Both the position numbers and the translations under genes were made by a program. The notes under the pieces were generated by a model. That model saw only the letters and a program-made list of their open reading frames with translations. It ran no database searches and was not told where the DNA came from. This document shows, piece after piece, positions 31,789-39,666 of a stretch of DNA of 43,745 nt (position 1 is the stretch's first letter; each line of letters opens with the position of its first letter). The stretch comes from CAYXVF01 sp964468125 (GTDB lineage: Bacteria > Myxococcota > XYA12-FULL-58-9 > CAYXVF01): assembly GCA_964468125.1 (NCBI GenBank), contig CAYXVF010000051.1:1-43745 (forward strand), in the 5' to 3' direction.

Positions 31789-32939
31789 CAGGCGGTGATC
31801 TCCGAGAGGACCGAGCGAGCGATCACGAGGCGCTGGATCTCGCTCGTGCCCTCGTAGATCTCGGTGATGCGTGCGTCGCGAAAATGCCGCTCCGCCGGGA
31901 AATCTTTGACGTAGCCGTAGCCACCATAGACCTGAAGGGCCTTCGTCGTCACCCGTCCGCTCATCTCACTGGCGTAGAGCTTGGCCATGGCGGACTCCTT
32001 GCTGAAGCGCGCACCCTGGTCCTTGAGCGTCGCCGCTCGCCAGATCAACAGCCGCGACGCGTCGATCTCTGTCGCCATGTCCGCCAGGTAGAACTGAATG
32101 GCCTGCAAGTTGGAGATGGGACCGCCGAAGGCTTCGCGCTCCGTCGCGTATTTGCGGGCGCCTTCATATGCCGCGCGACCGATACCGAGGGCCTGCGCGG
32201 CGATTCCAATGCGTCCGCCATCGAGCGTCGACATCGCGATCTTGAAACCGTCGCCGTCTTTCCCGAGCTGATCACCGGGCTCGAGTCTCAGGTTCTCGAG
32301 GGTGATTTGCGCGGTGCTCGACGCTTTGATGCCGAGCTTCTTCTCGTTCTTCGCGACGATGTAGCCAGCCCGGTCCGATGGAACGATGTAGGCGTTGATT
32401 CCTTTGACGCCCTTCGACTTGTCGCCCATGGCGAAAAGAATGCAGACGTCCGCTTCTTTGCCGTTGGTGATCCAGTTCTTCGAGCCATTGACGACCGAGT
32501 CGTCGCCCTGCTTGGTCACGACCGTGGTCTGAGCAGCCGCATCGGAGCCCGTGCCAGGCTCGGAGAGCGCGAAACACCCCAAGAGCTCGCCACTCGCAAG
32601 CTTGGGCAGCCATCTCTGCTTCTGTTCCTCGGTGCCGAATTTGAGGATCGGGTCACACACGAGCGAGTTATTGACGCTCATGATCACGCCGCAGCTCGCG
32701 CAGCCCGCCGACACCTCTTCCATGGCGAGGGCGTAGGCGATGTTGTCCATGCCTGCGCCGCCGTACTCGACGGGCACGGCGATCCCCATCAGGCCGAGCT
32801 CGGCCATGCGCGCCACTTGCTCGGTGGGAAATTCGCCCTTCTCGTCGAGTTCCGCGGCAACGGGCGCGAGCTCTTCGCGCGAAAACGCCCGCACCGTGTC
32901 GAGCAGCATCTGTTGTTCTTCTGTGAGGTCGAGGTCCAT
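31788..32939 (-). CDS. Acyl-CoA dehydrogenase (second paralog)
   Basis: 383 residues, the same family and fold as the downstream neighbour. Key blocks are FALSEPGTGSDAAAQTT and WITNGKEADVCILFAM in the beta domain, and VYGGYGYVKDFPAERHFRD followed by EIYEGTSEIQRLVIARSVL with the catalytic glutamate. The pattern resembles short/branched-chain acyl-CoA dehydrogenases. It lies 2 bases after the enoyl-CoA hydratase stop and overlaps the next dehydrogenase by one base. Two paralogs side by side suggest an operon for a particular acyl chain, or a heteromeric pair. Confidence 0.95.
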   Translation of the reverse strand: MDLDLTEEQQMLLDTVRAFSREELAPVAAELDEKGEFPTEQVARMAELGLMGIAVPVEYGGAGMDNIAYALAMEEVSAGCASCGVIMSVNNSLVCDPILKFGTEEQKQRWLPKLASGELLGCFALSEPGTGSDAAAQTTVVTKQGDDSVVNGSKNWITNGKEADVCILFAMGDKSKGVKGINAYIVPSDRAGYIVAKNEKKLGIKASSTAQITLENLRLEPGDQLGKDGDGFKIAMSTLDGGRIGIAAQALGIGRAAYEGARKYATEREAFGGPISNLQAIQFYLADMATEIDASRLLIWRAATLKDQGARFSKESAMAKLYASEMSGRVTTKALQVYGGYGYVKDFPAERHFRDARITEIYEGTSEIQRLVIARSVLSEITA

Positions 32940-32941
32940 GA

Positions 32942-33718
32942 CTACGCTCCCTTAAAGCTCGCTTCGCGCTTCTCGACGAAGGCGGCCGTTCCTTCTCGCA
33001 TATCTTCGGTTTCGAACAGCTCGGAAAAGCATTTCCGTTCGAGTGCAGCAGCCTCGCCAGGGCCGAGGGCCATCCCCTCGGTGAGCAAGCGTTTGCTCGC
33101 AGCCACCGCCTTCGGACTACGGCTCGCAATGGTCTCCGCGACCGAACGACAGTGAGGTAACAACTGATCGGGCGAGAGCACGTCGCACACGAGTCCAATT
33201 TCTTTAGCTCGGGCTGCCGAATACACGTCGCCGGTGAGAATCCACTCAGACGCGGCGATGGCGCCCACCTTCCGTGGCAATCGCACGGCTCCGCCGAATC
33301 CTGGCATCAGCCCGAGCTTGACCTCGGGCTGGCCGAAGCGCGCGTTCTCCGAGGCGTAGATCAGGTCACAGGCGAGAGCGAGCTCGCAGCCACCGCCGAC
33401 GGCAAATCCGTTGACGGCGGCGATCACCGGCTGGGGCATCGCTTCGAGCCTCTCGAGCAGCGCATGGCCCTTCTCCGCGTAAGCCAGGGCTTTTGCCGTA
33501 CCCATGCTGCTCATTTGGACGATGTCCGCGCCCGCGACGAAGGATTTGTCTCCGGCGCCGGTGACGATCACGGCCCGTGCGTCGCTGCTCGCGACTTCTT
33601 CCACGGCTTCACCGAGCTCCGAGAGCACCTGCTCGTTGAGCGCGTTCAGCGCCTTCGGCCGGTCGATGGTGAGCAGCACAACAAAGCCGTCCCGCTCCAT
33701 ACGCACGCAATCCGCCAT
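32942..33718 (-). CDS. Enoyl-CoA hydratase/isomerase (crotonase family)
   Basis: Hydrates the trans-2-enoyl-CoA formed by the dehydrogenases encoded downstream. 258 residues from the ATG at 33718, which has GGAGGAG 6 bases ahead. The oxyanion-hole segment AGADIVQMS and both catalytic glutamates are present, in GGGCELALACD and FGQPEVKLGLMPGFGG. This supports true hydratase activity rather than another crotonase reaction. It is the first gene of the minus-strand unit that continues with two acyl-CoA dehydrogenases and the cysteine desulfurase. Its promoter should lie in the following intergenic stretch. Confidence 0.95.
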   Translation of the reverse strand: MADCVRMERDGFVVLLTIDRPKALNALNEQVLSELGEAVEEVASSDARAVIVTGAGDKSFVAGADIVQMSSMGTAKALAYAEKGHALLERLEAMPQPVIAAVNGFAVGGGCELALACDLIYASENARFGQPEVKLGLMPGFGGAVRLPRKVGAIAASEWILTGDVYSAARAKEIGLVCDVLSPDQLLPHCRSVAETIASRSPKAVAASKRLLTEGMALGPGEAAALERKCFSELFETEDMREGTAAFVEKREASFKGA

Positions 33719-34049
33719 GCCGTTGCTCCTCCTCCAGCGCGCCTCAGCTGCGGCCGGGAGGAGCAATAGAGGGCTCACCGATCGCTGTCAACTGGACTGG
33801 AGCCGCTCGTGGGCCTCTTCCGGGAGAAGGAGCTCAGCCTGCAGGTCTTCGACAAAGGCGATCCACGACAGCTCGCCAAGGCCGCGAAGAATCGAAAAAA
33901 GAGTGAAATACCCAGCAACACCTACATGCGCGTGCCGATATAACAATCAAGGCAGTGATGGGGCGTCCCTACACCCAAATCACCGCGATGAATCGCTTTT
34001 AGTGTCCACCGGACCTACCACGAGCCGCCAGGTAGCCCGGTAAAGATTT
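33719..34049. other. Longest intergenic stretch, with small ORF fragments on both strands
   Basis: About 330 bases without a recognised gene. On the plus strand an open frame from 33770 to a TAA at 33941-33943 ends FDKGDPRQLAKAAKNRKKSE...NTYMRVPI with GC-rich third positions but no convincing start (GTG at 33809 at best). On the minus strand a frame of about 54 codons from a TTG near 33946 to a TGA at 33788 reads YFTLFSILRGLGELSWIAF and ends PEEAHERLQSS. Either could be a small gene or a remnant of a lost gene. The base composition is richer in A and T around 33885-33960, which would suit the promoter of the enoyl-CoA hydratase operon. I could not fix -35 and -10 boxes. Confidence 0.4.
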
Positions 34050-34083
34050 GGGGGGCCAATGCGCACGCGTTGGCCCCCCTTTT
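34050..34083 (+). terminator. Strong intrinsic terminator, plus-strand orientation
   Basis: A 10-bp perfect stem, GGGGGGCCAA with TTGGCCCCCC (34050-34059 and 34070-34079), extended by pairing inside the loop, is followed by TTTTCATTTCTTT. The T-run is on the plus strand and overlaps the stop codon of the minus-strand rsmI gene. Read the other way, the hairpin is followed by AAATCTTT, so it would end rsmI transcription only weakly. No recognised plus-strand gene precedes it. Confidence 0.75.
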
Positions 34084-34928
34084 CATTTCTTTGGGACCGA
34101 GCCCCAGACGTGGAGCCCTTGCGCCAGCTGATAGACCTCGCGCCTGGGCATCGACAGCAGCGCAGCCACCGCCGAAGCTGCATCCCTCGCGCTCAACCCT
34201 GCCGCAGCGCAGCGCTCGAGCGCGGTCACGAGCTCCGACGTCGCCGCTTCGGGCTCTTCATCGCCAGACGGACCCAGGACGACCGTCAGCTCGCCCTTCA
34301 CCGGGCCTTCGGCCCACTCGGCGAGCGAGAGGAGCGTGCCGTCTCGGATCTCTTCGTGCAGCTTCGTGAGCTCTCGGCAGACACAAGCCGGCCGATCGGG
34401 CTGAGCCTCAGCGAGGGCTCGAAGGGTCTTGGCCGCCCGGTGCGGAGACTCGAACATCACCACCGTGCCACGGTGCGCGCTGATACGCGCGAGCGCCTCC
34501 CCGCGCGCCTTGCCCTTGTGGGGCACGAAACCGACGAACAGACTGTCGTTGGCTGGAAAACCACAGACCGACAGAGCTGCAGCCCACGCAGATGGGCCCG
34601 CCACGGGTGACACTGAATAGCCCGCGGCCTTCACTGCGGCCACCACCTGGGCACCAGGGTCACTCACGACCGGAGTACCCGCGTCGCTCACCAGCGCTAC
34701 GGATCTTCCGTCCGCCAGGAGCGCCAGGATCCGCGCGAGACGTTCACGTTCGTTGTGCTCGTGTAGACTTTCGATGGCGCGGGAGATTCCCATGTGTTGC
34801 AGCAAGGCGCGTGTACGGCGTGTGTCCTCGGCGAAGAGCACATCCACCTCGCGCATGATGCGCTCGGCCCGTGCGGTGAGGTCCTCGAGGTTCCCGAGCG
34901 GGGTCGCCACCACGTAGAGCGTGCTCAT
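34083..34928 (-). CDS. rsmI: 16S rRNA (cytidine(1402)-2'-O)-methyltransferase RsmI
   Basis: SAM-dependent enzyme of the tetrapyrrole-methylase fold that 2'-O-methylates C1402 of 16S rRNA. 281 residues. Family blocks are present from the first residues: LYVVATPLGNLEDLT, FAEDTRRTRALLQ, VSDAGTPVVSDPG (the SAM loop) and FESPHRAAKTL. The C-terminal helical domain is complete, ending in VYQLAQGL. The ATG overlaps the TGA of yraN as ATGA. It is followed by a strong hairpin. The yraN-rsmI neighbourhood is common in bacteria. Confidence 0.96.
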   Translation of the reverse strand: MSTLYVVATPLGNLEDLTARAERIMREVDVLFAEDTRRTRALLQHMGISRAIESLHEHNERERLARILALLADGRSVALVSDAGTPVVSDPGAQVVAAVKAAGYSVSPVAGPSAWAAALSVCGFPANDSLFVGFVPHKGKARGEALARISAHRGTVVMFESPHRAAKTLRALAEAQPDRPACVCRELTKLHEEIRDGTLLSLAEWAEGPVKGELTVVLGPSGDEEPEAATSELVTALERCAAAGLSARDAASAVAALLSMPRREVYQLAQGLHVWGSVPKK

Positions 34929-35287
34929 AGCTCGAAGGCGTCCTTGATGATCTGCATTCGGGTTGGCGGTCCGAGGATCACGCCCACCGCGTCAAAGCGC
35001 ATGGGAGGCCAAGGTCTCGGCAGTGACTCGAGGAAATGACGGGCTGCGCGGCCGATCCGTTGAATCTTGCGCCGGTCGATCGTCTCGAGCGGGTCGCCGA
35101 ATTCGTCCGTTTCCCGCGAGCGCACCTCCACGAAACACAGCACCGGCCCGTCCCAGGCGATGATGTCGACCTCGCCGCCATCGCCATGGTGGTTGCGCTC
35201 CACGAGGCGATAGCCCTGGGAGGCGAGCGCCCGCCACGCCAACTCCTCGGCGTATCGGCCGATGCGCGTACGAGGGGGCAGACTCAT
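34925..35287 (-). CDS. yraN: YraN/UPF0102 family endonuclease-like protein
   Basis: 120 residues from the ATG at 35287. The PD-(D/E)xK-type nuclease core is visible: RIGRYAEELAWRAL (helix with conserved glutamate), then GGEVDIIAWDG and LCFVEVRSR, giving the D...ExR catalytic pattern with Arg where many nucleases have Lys. The family is widespread and its role is uncertain, possibly DNA repair or uptake. The start overlaps the stop of the YhaN-like gene (ATGA) and the end overlaps rsmI (ATGA), so all three genes are translationally coupled. The longer reading from 35353 runs inside the upstream gene and is rejected. Confidence 0.9.
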   Translation of the reverse strand: MSLPPRTRIGRYAEELAWRALASQGYRLVERNHHGDGGEVDIIAWDGPVLCFVEVRSRETDEFGDPLETIDRRKIQRIGRAARHFLESLPRPWPPMRFDAVGVILGPPTRMQIIKDAFEL

Positions 35288-37158
35288 CCGAGAACCAACG
35301 GTGCGACCGTCGTCCCCTCGGGCCAACCCTCCGCCACTGAAGGACTGACGCACACGGTTTGATTGTACTGGGCGACCATGCTCGCATAGGCCACGACGAA
35401 CGCATGCCCCGCAGGAACCACACGCTCCAGCTCGCAGAGCACCAGCGGCGCGCGCATCCGGTCCTGCAGGCTCGCGACGAGAGCCGCGCGCAACGCAAGG
35501 TAGGCGACGTCTTGCGTCGCCGGAGGCAGCGCCAAGAGCGGGCGCGGCGCGCCGGACTCGGAGAGAACGCTCAGCTCCCCGTGGAGCGTGAGCTGTACGC
35601 CGTGGAGCTGGTTGCCCGAGAGGTGCGCGAGGATCGGCGCGCTCGCCGAGGAGACTCTCCCCGCCGCATCCTCCACCGAGACCAATAGGAGCTCCGCCGC
35701 AGTATTGAGAAAGGACTTGAGAGGGCCGGAGCTCGTATCGAGCGTCGGGGTCGCCGCCACCGCCGAGGGGGCGACCGGAACCTGAGGGTACTCGCCGGTC
35801 AGCTCCCGCTCGATCTCTTCGATCTCTTCTCTCACCCGCTGCGCTTCGCCGCCGAGGGACGAGCTCGCGAGCTCGGTCTCGAGCCCACCGATGCGCTCGC
35901 GCAGCTCGGCGTAGTCCGCCTTCATCTGGTGAAGCTCTGGGTCGTTTTGCACGCGTTGGTACTCGCGCTGCGCAGATTCGAGCTCCGCTTTCGCGACCGT
36001 GAGCCCCTCCCAGTAGCGGACCAGCTCGTTCGCGTCGTCGTGCCCCATCTGCCTCAGGAGCTCTTCGACCTCGCGAATTTCGCTCTCGTCGCGAGTTTCG
36101 ATCAACTCCTTACGCCGGTCAGAGAGCTTGAGCTTGCGGCGATTGTTGTCGCGCAGCTCGAGGCTGCTCAGGTGCTGCCACAAGACAAAGGCGCTCAAAC
36201 CAAAAGCCGGAATGTCGGCGAGCGCGGCCAGCCGCAGAGGACCGTCGAGCGCGAAGCCGCAGACCAAAGCCGCCGCCCCCGCAAAGAGCCCCGCCCACAG
36301 TCGCCAATTACGGGCCACCGGCTCAACACTCAGAGACCGAGAGACGCGTTCGAGCTCTTCGCGCTCCCGCTCCCAGCGCTCGAGCTCCTGGGCCCGGCGC
36401 GCCACCGCCTCGTGGTAGAACTCGACCTTCAAGGAAAAATCGTCTGGCAACGCTTCGAGATAGCGCAGGCTCTCGTAGCGCTCTCGCGCTTCGTCGACGG
36501 CGGTGGAGTCCATGTCGCAGCGGCCGAGCTGATCCTGGAGATCGAATCGCTTCTTCTGAAGCCCATCGAGCTCGTACTCGAGCGCCTGCACTCGCTCGTG
36601 CGCGGCTAAGGCGCGGCGAAGCTGCTCCATCCGCTGTTTCAGCTGCACCCTGTCCCGCTCGCTGAGCTCCCGCGTCACGGGACGCGCAGGCGCTTGCGCT
36701 GCCGCGTTCATCGCGGGTGCGGCTTGCTGCGATGGAAGATCCTGGGGACGCACCACGAAGGCCTGCGTGAAAACCTCTCGGCTCGGGACCCCCACGCGCC
36801 CGCGCAGAAACTGCGCGATTTCCATGGCGTCTGTGGCAACCGGGACAAAGTCGCGTGAGTCTGCCTCGTAGCGAAGAAGCTGCGCGGAGCCGCGGACGAT
36901 GTCACGCACCAAACGAAACACCGTGTCATCGGCCGACTGAAAGGTGATCACCGCGCGCGTAGACGTCGCTCCCGCCGCCGCGAGACGAACGGAGGCCGGG
37001 TCGTAACCCTCGGCAAAGATCGCTTCGAGAAATCCGGCGAGAAGCGTCGCCGGTTGCACGGGACGCGTCCCCACGGCGGTGAGTGCGGAGCCAAAGCGCA
37101 CCTGCGCCGCTCCCTGAAGGTCGAGAAATCCTTGAAGCGCGAAGTCGACGAAGCGCAC
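35284..37158 (-). CDS. YhaN-like coiled-coil membrane protein with degenerate ATPase ends
   Basis: 624 residues with a layout like YhaN/Rad50-type ABC ATPases split by coiled coils and a hairpin of two TM helices. The N-terminus (FVDFALQGFLDLQGAAQVRF) has the usual opening strand. Where the P-loop should be it reads AVGTRPVQPATLL, with no GxxGxGK(S/T). Long coiled coils occupy about 165-275 and 335-455, around TM helices near 286-303 and 312-328. Near the C-terminus PPATQDVAYLALRAALVASL stands where LSxGT-type signature and following helix should be, and PLVLCELERVV replaces the Walker B aspartate pair. The fold seems kept but ATP hydrolysis is unlikely. It lies between rplS and yraN. Confidence 0.7.
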   Translation of the reverse strand: MRFVDFALQGFLDLQGAAQVRFGSALTAVGTRPVQPATLLAGFLEAIFAEGYDPASVRLAAAGATSTRAVITFQSADDTVFRLVRDIVRGSAQLLRYEADSRDFVPVATDAMEIAQFLRGRVGVPSREVFTQAFVVRPQDLPSQQAAPAMNAAAQAPARPVTRELSERDRVQLKQRMEQLRRALAAHERVQALEYELDGLQKKRFDLQDQLGRCDMDSTAVDEARERYESLRYLEALPDDFSLKVEFYHEAVARRAQELERWEREREELERVSRSLSVEPVARNWRLWAGLFAGAAALVCGFALDGPLRLAALADIPAFGLSAFVLWQHLSSLELRDNNRRKLKLSDRRKELIETRDESEIREVEELLRQMGHDDANELVRYWEGLTVAKAELESAQREYQRVQNDPELHQMKADYAELRERIGGLETELASSSLGGEAQRVREEIEEIERELTGEYPQVPVAPSAVAATPTLDTSSGPLKSFLNTAAELLLVSVEDAAGRVSSASAPILAHLSGNQLHGVQLTLHGELSVLSESGAPRPLLALPPATQDVAYLALRAALVASLQDRMRAPLVLCELERVVPAGHAFVVAYASMVAQYNQTVCVSPSVAEGWPEGTTVAPLVLG

Positions 37159-37199
37159 GGGTGGAGTCTAGCGCAGCGCTCCGACCGGTGCGAACTCGC

Positions 37200-37700
37200 T
37201 CACTCGGCCTTGTCTTCGCTCTCGGTCGATTCGGTCGCACTCTCTTCGGCGACCTCAGGGGCAGCCTCTTCCGCTTGCACCGGAGCTTCGTCCTCTTCCA
37301 CCGGCGCCGCGTCCTGCTCTTCGACCTGGGGCTCGACGGCTTCGCTCTTCTTCTTGCCCCACTGGTCACGCGCCTTGAGGCGAGCGGCTTTGCCCTGCAG
37401 GTCACGCAGGTAGTAGAGCTTGGCACGGCGCACCTTGCCGGAGCTCACGATTTCAATCTTGTCGATACTGGGCGAATGGAGCGGGAAGACGCGCTCGACC
37501 CCGACGCCGTAGGAGATCTTTCGCACGGTGAAGGACTCGCGGGCACCGCCGTGGCGCTGTGCGATCACCACGCCCTCGAACACCTGGATGCGTTCCTTGT
37601 CGCCCTCACTGATCTTCACGTGGACCCGCAGGGTGTCGCCGGGGCGAAAGGCTTGGTGTTTTTGATATTGCTCTTTTTCGATCTTCTCGATGACGTTCAT
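37200..37700 (-). CDS. rplS: 50S ribosomal protein L19 with long acidic C-terminal tail
   Basis: Ribosomal protein bL19 at the 30S-50S interface. Residues 1-115 are a full L19: FRPGDTLRVHVKISEGDKER, FEGVVIAQRHGG, RKISYGVGVERVFPLHSP and KLYYLRDLQGKAARLK. About 50 further residues, almost all Glu, Ala, Pro, Ser and Thr (EEDEAPVQAEEAAPEV... ESTESEDKAE), follow; E. coli L19 has only 115. The tail is probably disordered. The start is the ATG at 37700, preceded by CAGGAG about 7 bases away. It follows trmD in the conserved rpsP-rimM-trmD-rplS order. Confidence 0.97.
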   Translation of the reverse strand: MNVIEKIEKEQYQKHQAFRPGDTLRVHVKISEGDKERIQVFEGVVIAQRHGGARESFTVRKISYGVGVERVFPLHSPSIDKIEIVSSGKVRRAKLYYLRDLQGKAARLKARDQWGKKKSEAVEPQVEEQDAAPVEEDEAPVQAEEAAPEVAEESATESTESEDKAE

Positions 37701-37792
37701 CGTCGTTGCTCCTGAAACGCCCAGGGTCACTGCGCGAAGGTCGGCGGGAATAACAGAACCGCCCGGCCTCTGACAAGAGAAAATCTGTGATT

Positions 37793-38482
37793 TTACGGCT
37801 CTTTCGGGAGGAGGTCTGGCCGCCGGGCCGCGGTGATCGCCTGCGCCTGGGCCTCCCGCCAGGCCCGGATTCTCGCGTGATCGCCGCTGCGCAGGACCTC
37901 GGGGACCTCCATGCCCTCATAGACCGCGGGTCGAGTGTAGTGCGGGTGCTCGAGACCCCCGCGGCTAAAGGACTCATCCGGAGCGGACTCCGCATTCCCC
38001 AATACTCCCGGACGAAGGCGGATGCACGCATCGAGCACGCACCAGGCGGCGGGATCGCCCCCGGTGAGAACAAAATCCCCGACGGAGAGCTCGCCATTGA
38101 CATAATGGCGAACGCGCTCGTCGAAGCCTTCGTAGCGACCGCAGACGAGCGTGAATCCCGGACCGTCAGCGAGCGCCTGCGCCCGGTCCTGGCAGAAGGG
38201 CTCTCCGCGGGGCGAAAGGAGGAGTACGGGCCCCGGAGTACGCGCACGGGCACGCTCGATCGCTCGATGAAGCGGCCCCACCTGCAGCACCATCCCGGCG
38301 CCCCCACCAAAGGGCGTGTCGTCCACCTGCAAATGGCGGCCCGTCCCGAAGTCTCGAAGATTCGCGATCTCCACGTCGACCCGTCCCTCGGCCACCGCCC
38401 GCCCGCTCACCCCGGCGGCTTCGGACAGCAGAGGCGGCCAGAGCTCGGGCATCAGCGTGATCACCTCGATCCGATAGCTCAC
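37793..38482 (-). CDS. trmD: tRNA (guanine(37)-N1)-methyltransferase TrmD
   Basis: SPOUT-class SAM enzyme methylating G37 next to the anticodon, which prevents frameshifting. 229 residues, slightly shorter than E. coli TrmD. The knotted SAM site is intact: FGGGAGMVLQ, LLSPRGEPF, VCGRYEGFDERVR, GDFVLTGGDPAAW. The end shows the substrate domain GLEHPHYTRP. The start is GTG at 38482, immediately after the TAG of rimM (TAGGTG). It belongs to the ribosome-maturation operon. Confidence 0.97.
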   Translation of the reverse strand: MSYRIEVITLMPELWPPLLSEAAGVSGRAVAEGRVDVEIANLRDFGTGRHLQVDDTPFGGGAGMVLQVGPLHRAIERARARTPGPVLLLSPRGEPFCQDRAQALADGPGFTLVCGRYEGFDERVRHYVNGELSVGDFVLTGGDPAAWCVLDACIRLRPGVLGNAESAPDESFSRGGLEHPHYTRPAVYEGMEVPEVLRSGDHARIRAWREAQAQAITAARRPDLLPKEP

Positions 38483-39007
38483 CTAGTCTTCCTCCCAGAG
38501 CCCAGGGATCGGCCGGACCACCAGCACGCGCCGCTCGCGCTCAAAGCGCACGAAGGTCTCGTCCACCAGGGGCAGCATGCGCTCCTGCCCCTCCGGCGTA
38601 CGAAACACCAGGAGCTCTTGACCGGCGTTGTCGGCGACCTGCTCCACGGTCCCCAGGCATTCGCCCGCTTCCGTTTCGACCGTGGCGTCGTCGAGCTCAA
38701 AGACAAAGGGGTCCGCCTCTAGAGCGAGGGTGGAGGCGTCGATTTCGAGGGTCGCTCCCGCGAGCGTCTGCACCTCTTCGCGTTCGGGCAGCTCTTCGAC
38801 CGTGACGAGCATCGCGCCGTGAATCGGGCGAATACGCTCGCCTAAGGTGAGCTCGCGGGTCGAGCCGTCTCTGAGACGGGCGCGCAGACGTAGGCCGGAG
38901 GTGACGAGACTCCGAGCCTCGTCGGTTTCGAGAACGATGCGGAGCTCACCGCGGACGCCGTGCGCTTTGATCGCGCGGCCGAGGGTCACCCAACGTTGTT
39001 CGGGCAC
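38483..39007 (-). CDS. rimM: Ribosome maturation factor RimM
   Basis: Assembly factor binding S19 during maturation of the 30S head. 174 residues with two domains. The N-terminal barrel begins VTLGRAIKAHGVRGELRIV, a close family match. The C-terminal PRC-barrel has DATVETEAGECLGTVEQVAD and MLPLVDETFVRFERERRVLV. Stop and the trmD start are adjacent without spacer, while 7 bases separate the start from khpA. The ATG at 39007 (MPEQRWVTLG) is well placed for the family start. Confidence 0.95.
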   Translation of the reverse strand: MPEQRWVTLGRAIKAHGVRGELRIVLETDEARSLVTSGLRLRARLRDGSTRELTLGERIRPIHGAMLVTVEELPEREEVQTLAGATLEIDASTLALEADPFVFELDDATVETEAGECLGTVEQVADNAGQELLVFRTPEGQERMLPLVDETFVRFERERRVLVVRPIPGLWEED

Positions 39008-39014
39008 GAGAGCC

Positions 39015-39239
39015 TCAGTCGAGGATCTCGAGGAGAGCGGGCTCCCCCTCCTTCGCCGCGGCGGTCAGGAGGGTTCGGATGGCGTGCGCGGTCCGGCCGT
39101 TTTTTCCGATGACGCGGCCGCGGTCCTCTGCGGCGACGCGAAGCTCGATCATCGGCGGTTCTCCGTCGACGGTCGTCACTTCGACCGATTCCGGGTCATC
39201 CACGAGCGACTGGGCAATATAGCGAACCAGGTTTTCCAC
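39015..39239 (-). CDS. khpA: KH-domain RNA-binding protein KhpA
   Basis: 74 residues forming a single type-II KH domain. The RNA-binding loop is GKNG in RVIGKNGRTAHAIRTLL. The start VRYIAQSLVDDPESVEV is typical of YlqC/KhpA. Members act with KhpB as small-RNA or mRNA chaperones and affect cell size in Gram-positives. The GTG at 39239 has AGAGGAG about 6 bases ahead. Its place between rpsP and rimM is widely conserved. Confidence 0.95.
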   Translation of the reverse strand: MENLVRYIAQSLVDDPESVEVTTVDGEPPMIELRVAAEDRGRVIGKNGRTAHAIRTLLTAAAKEGEPALLEILD

Positions 39240-39262
39240 CTGAGCTCCTCTTGCTTGGGAGA

Positions 39263-39574
39263 TTAAGACTCGGTCGAAGACTCGGTCGAAGATTCGGTCG
39301 AAGACGCGGTCGCTTCAGCAGCGGCCGGAGCACCGGGCTTGATACCCGCGCGCGAGATCAGTCGTTTCACCGTCGCGCTGGGCTTGGCGCCCACCTTCAA
39401 CCAACGCTGCACCTTCTCTTCGTCCAACGCGAGGGGCTTATCGCCGCGGGGATCGTAGATGCCGAGCTGCTCGATATAGCGCCCGTCGCGGGGGTTCCGC
39501 TCGTCGGTAGCGACGATGTGATAAAAAGGGCGTTTCTTTGCGCCGTGTCGCTGCATTCGGAGGGCTACTGCCAT
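39263..39574 (-). CDS. rpsP: 30S ribosomal protein S16 with C-terminal STES repeats
   Basis: Ribosomal protein bS16. 103 residues from the ATG at 39574 (MAVALRMQRHGAKKRPFYHI). The ATG at 39580 (MTMAVAL) is also possible; AGGAG lies 4 bases before 39580 and 10 before 39574. The body matches the family (YIEQLGIYDPRGDKPLALD, WLKVGAKPSATVKRLIS). The last 25 residues are Ala/Pro and then three STES units encoded by a 12-base tandem repeat. It is the first gene seen of the rpsP-khpA-rimM-trmD-rplS unit; ffh, often upstream, is not present here. Confidence 0.97.
   Translation of the reverse strand: MAVALRMQRHGAKKRPFYHIVATDERNPRDGRYIEQLGIYDPRGDKPLALDEEKVQRWLKVGAKPSATVKRLISRAGIKPGAPAAAEATASSTESSTESSTES
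39267..39314. repeat. 12-bp tandem repeat at the 3' end of rpsP
   Basis: Two exact copies of GACTCGGTCGAA, a third with one change (GATTCGGTCGAA) and a fourth more diverged (GACGCGGTCGCT). The first three units encode the STES units. The repeat ends at the stop codon, so copy-number change would only lengthen or shorten the protein tail in frame. Confidence 0.9.
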
Positions 39575-39666
39575 CGTCATTCTTCTCCTCGGTGGCGAAA
39601 AGGACGCCTCCGATTGGTTCAAGAGCGCGCTTCGTAGCGGCTACGGACCTGTTTTGTCAACTGGTT

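Noticed and set aside
37742..37767. GGCGG/CCGCC inverted repeat ahead of rplS as a possible leader
   Set aside because: Only a 5-bp stem with a long loop and no conserved leader motif recognised.
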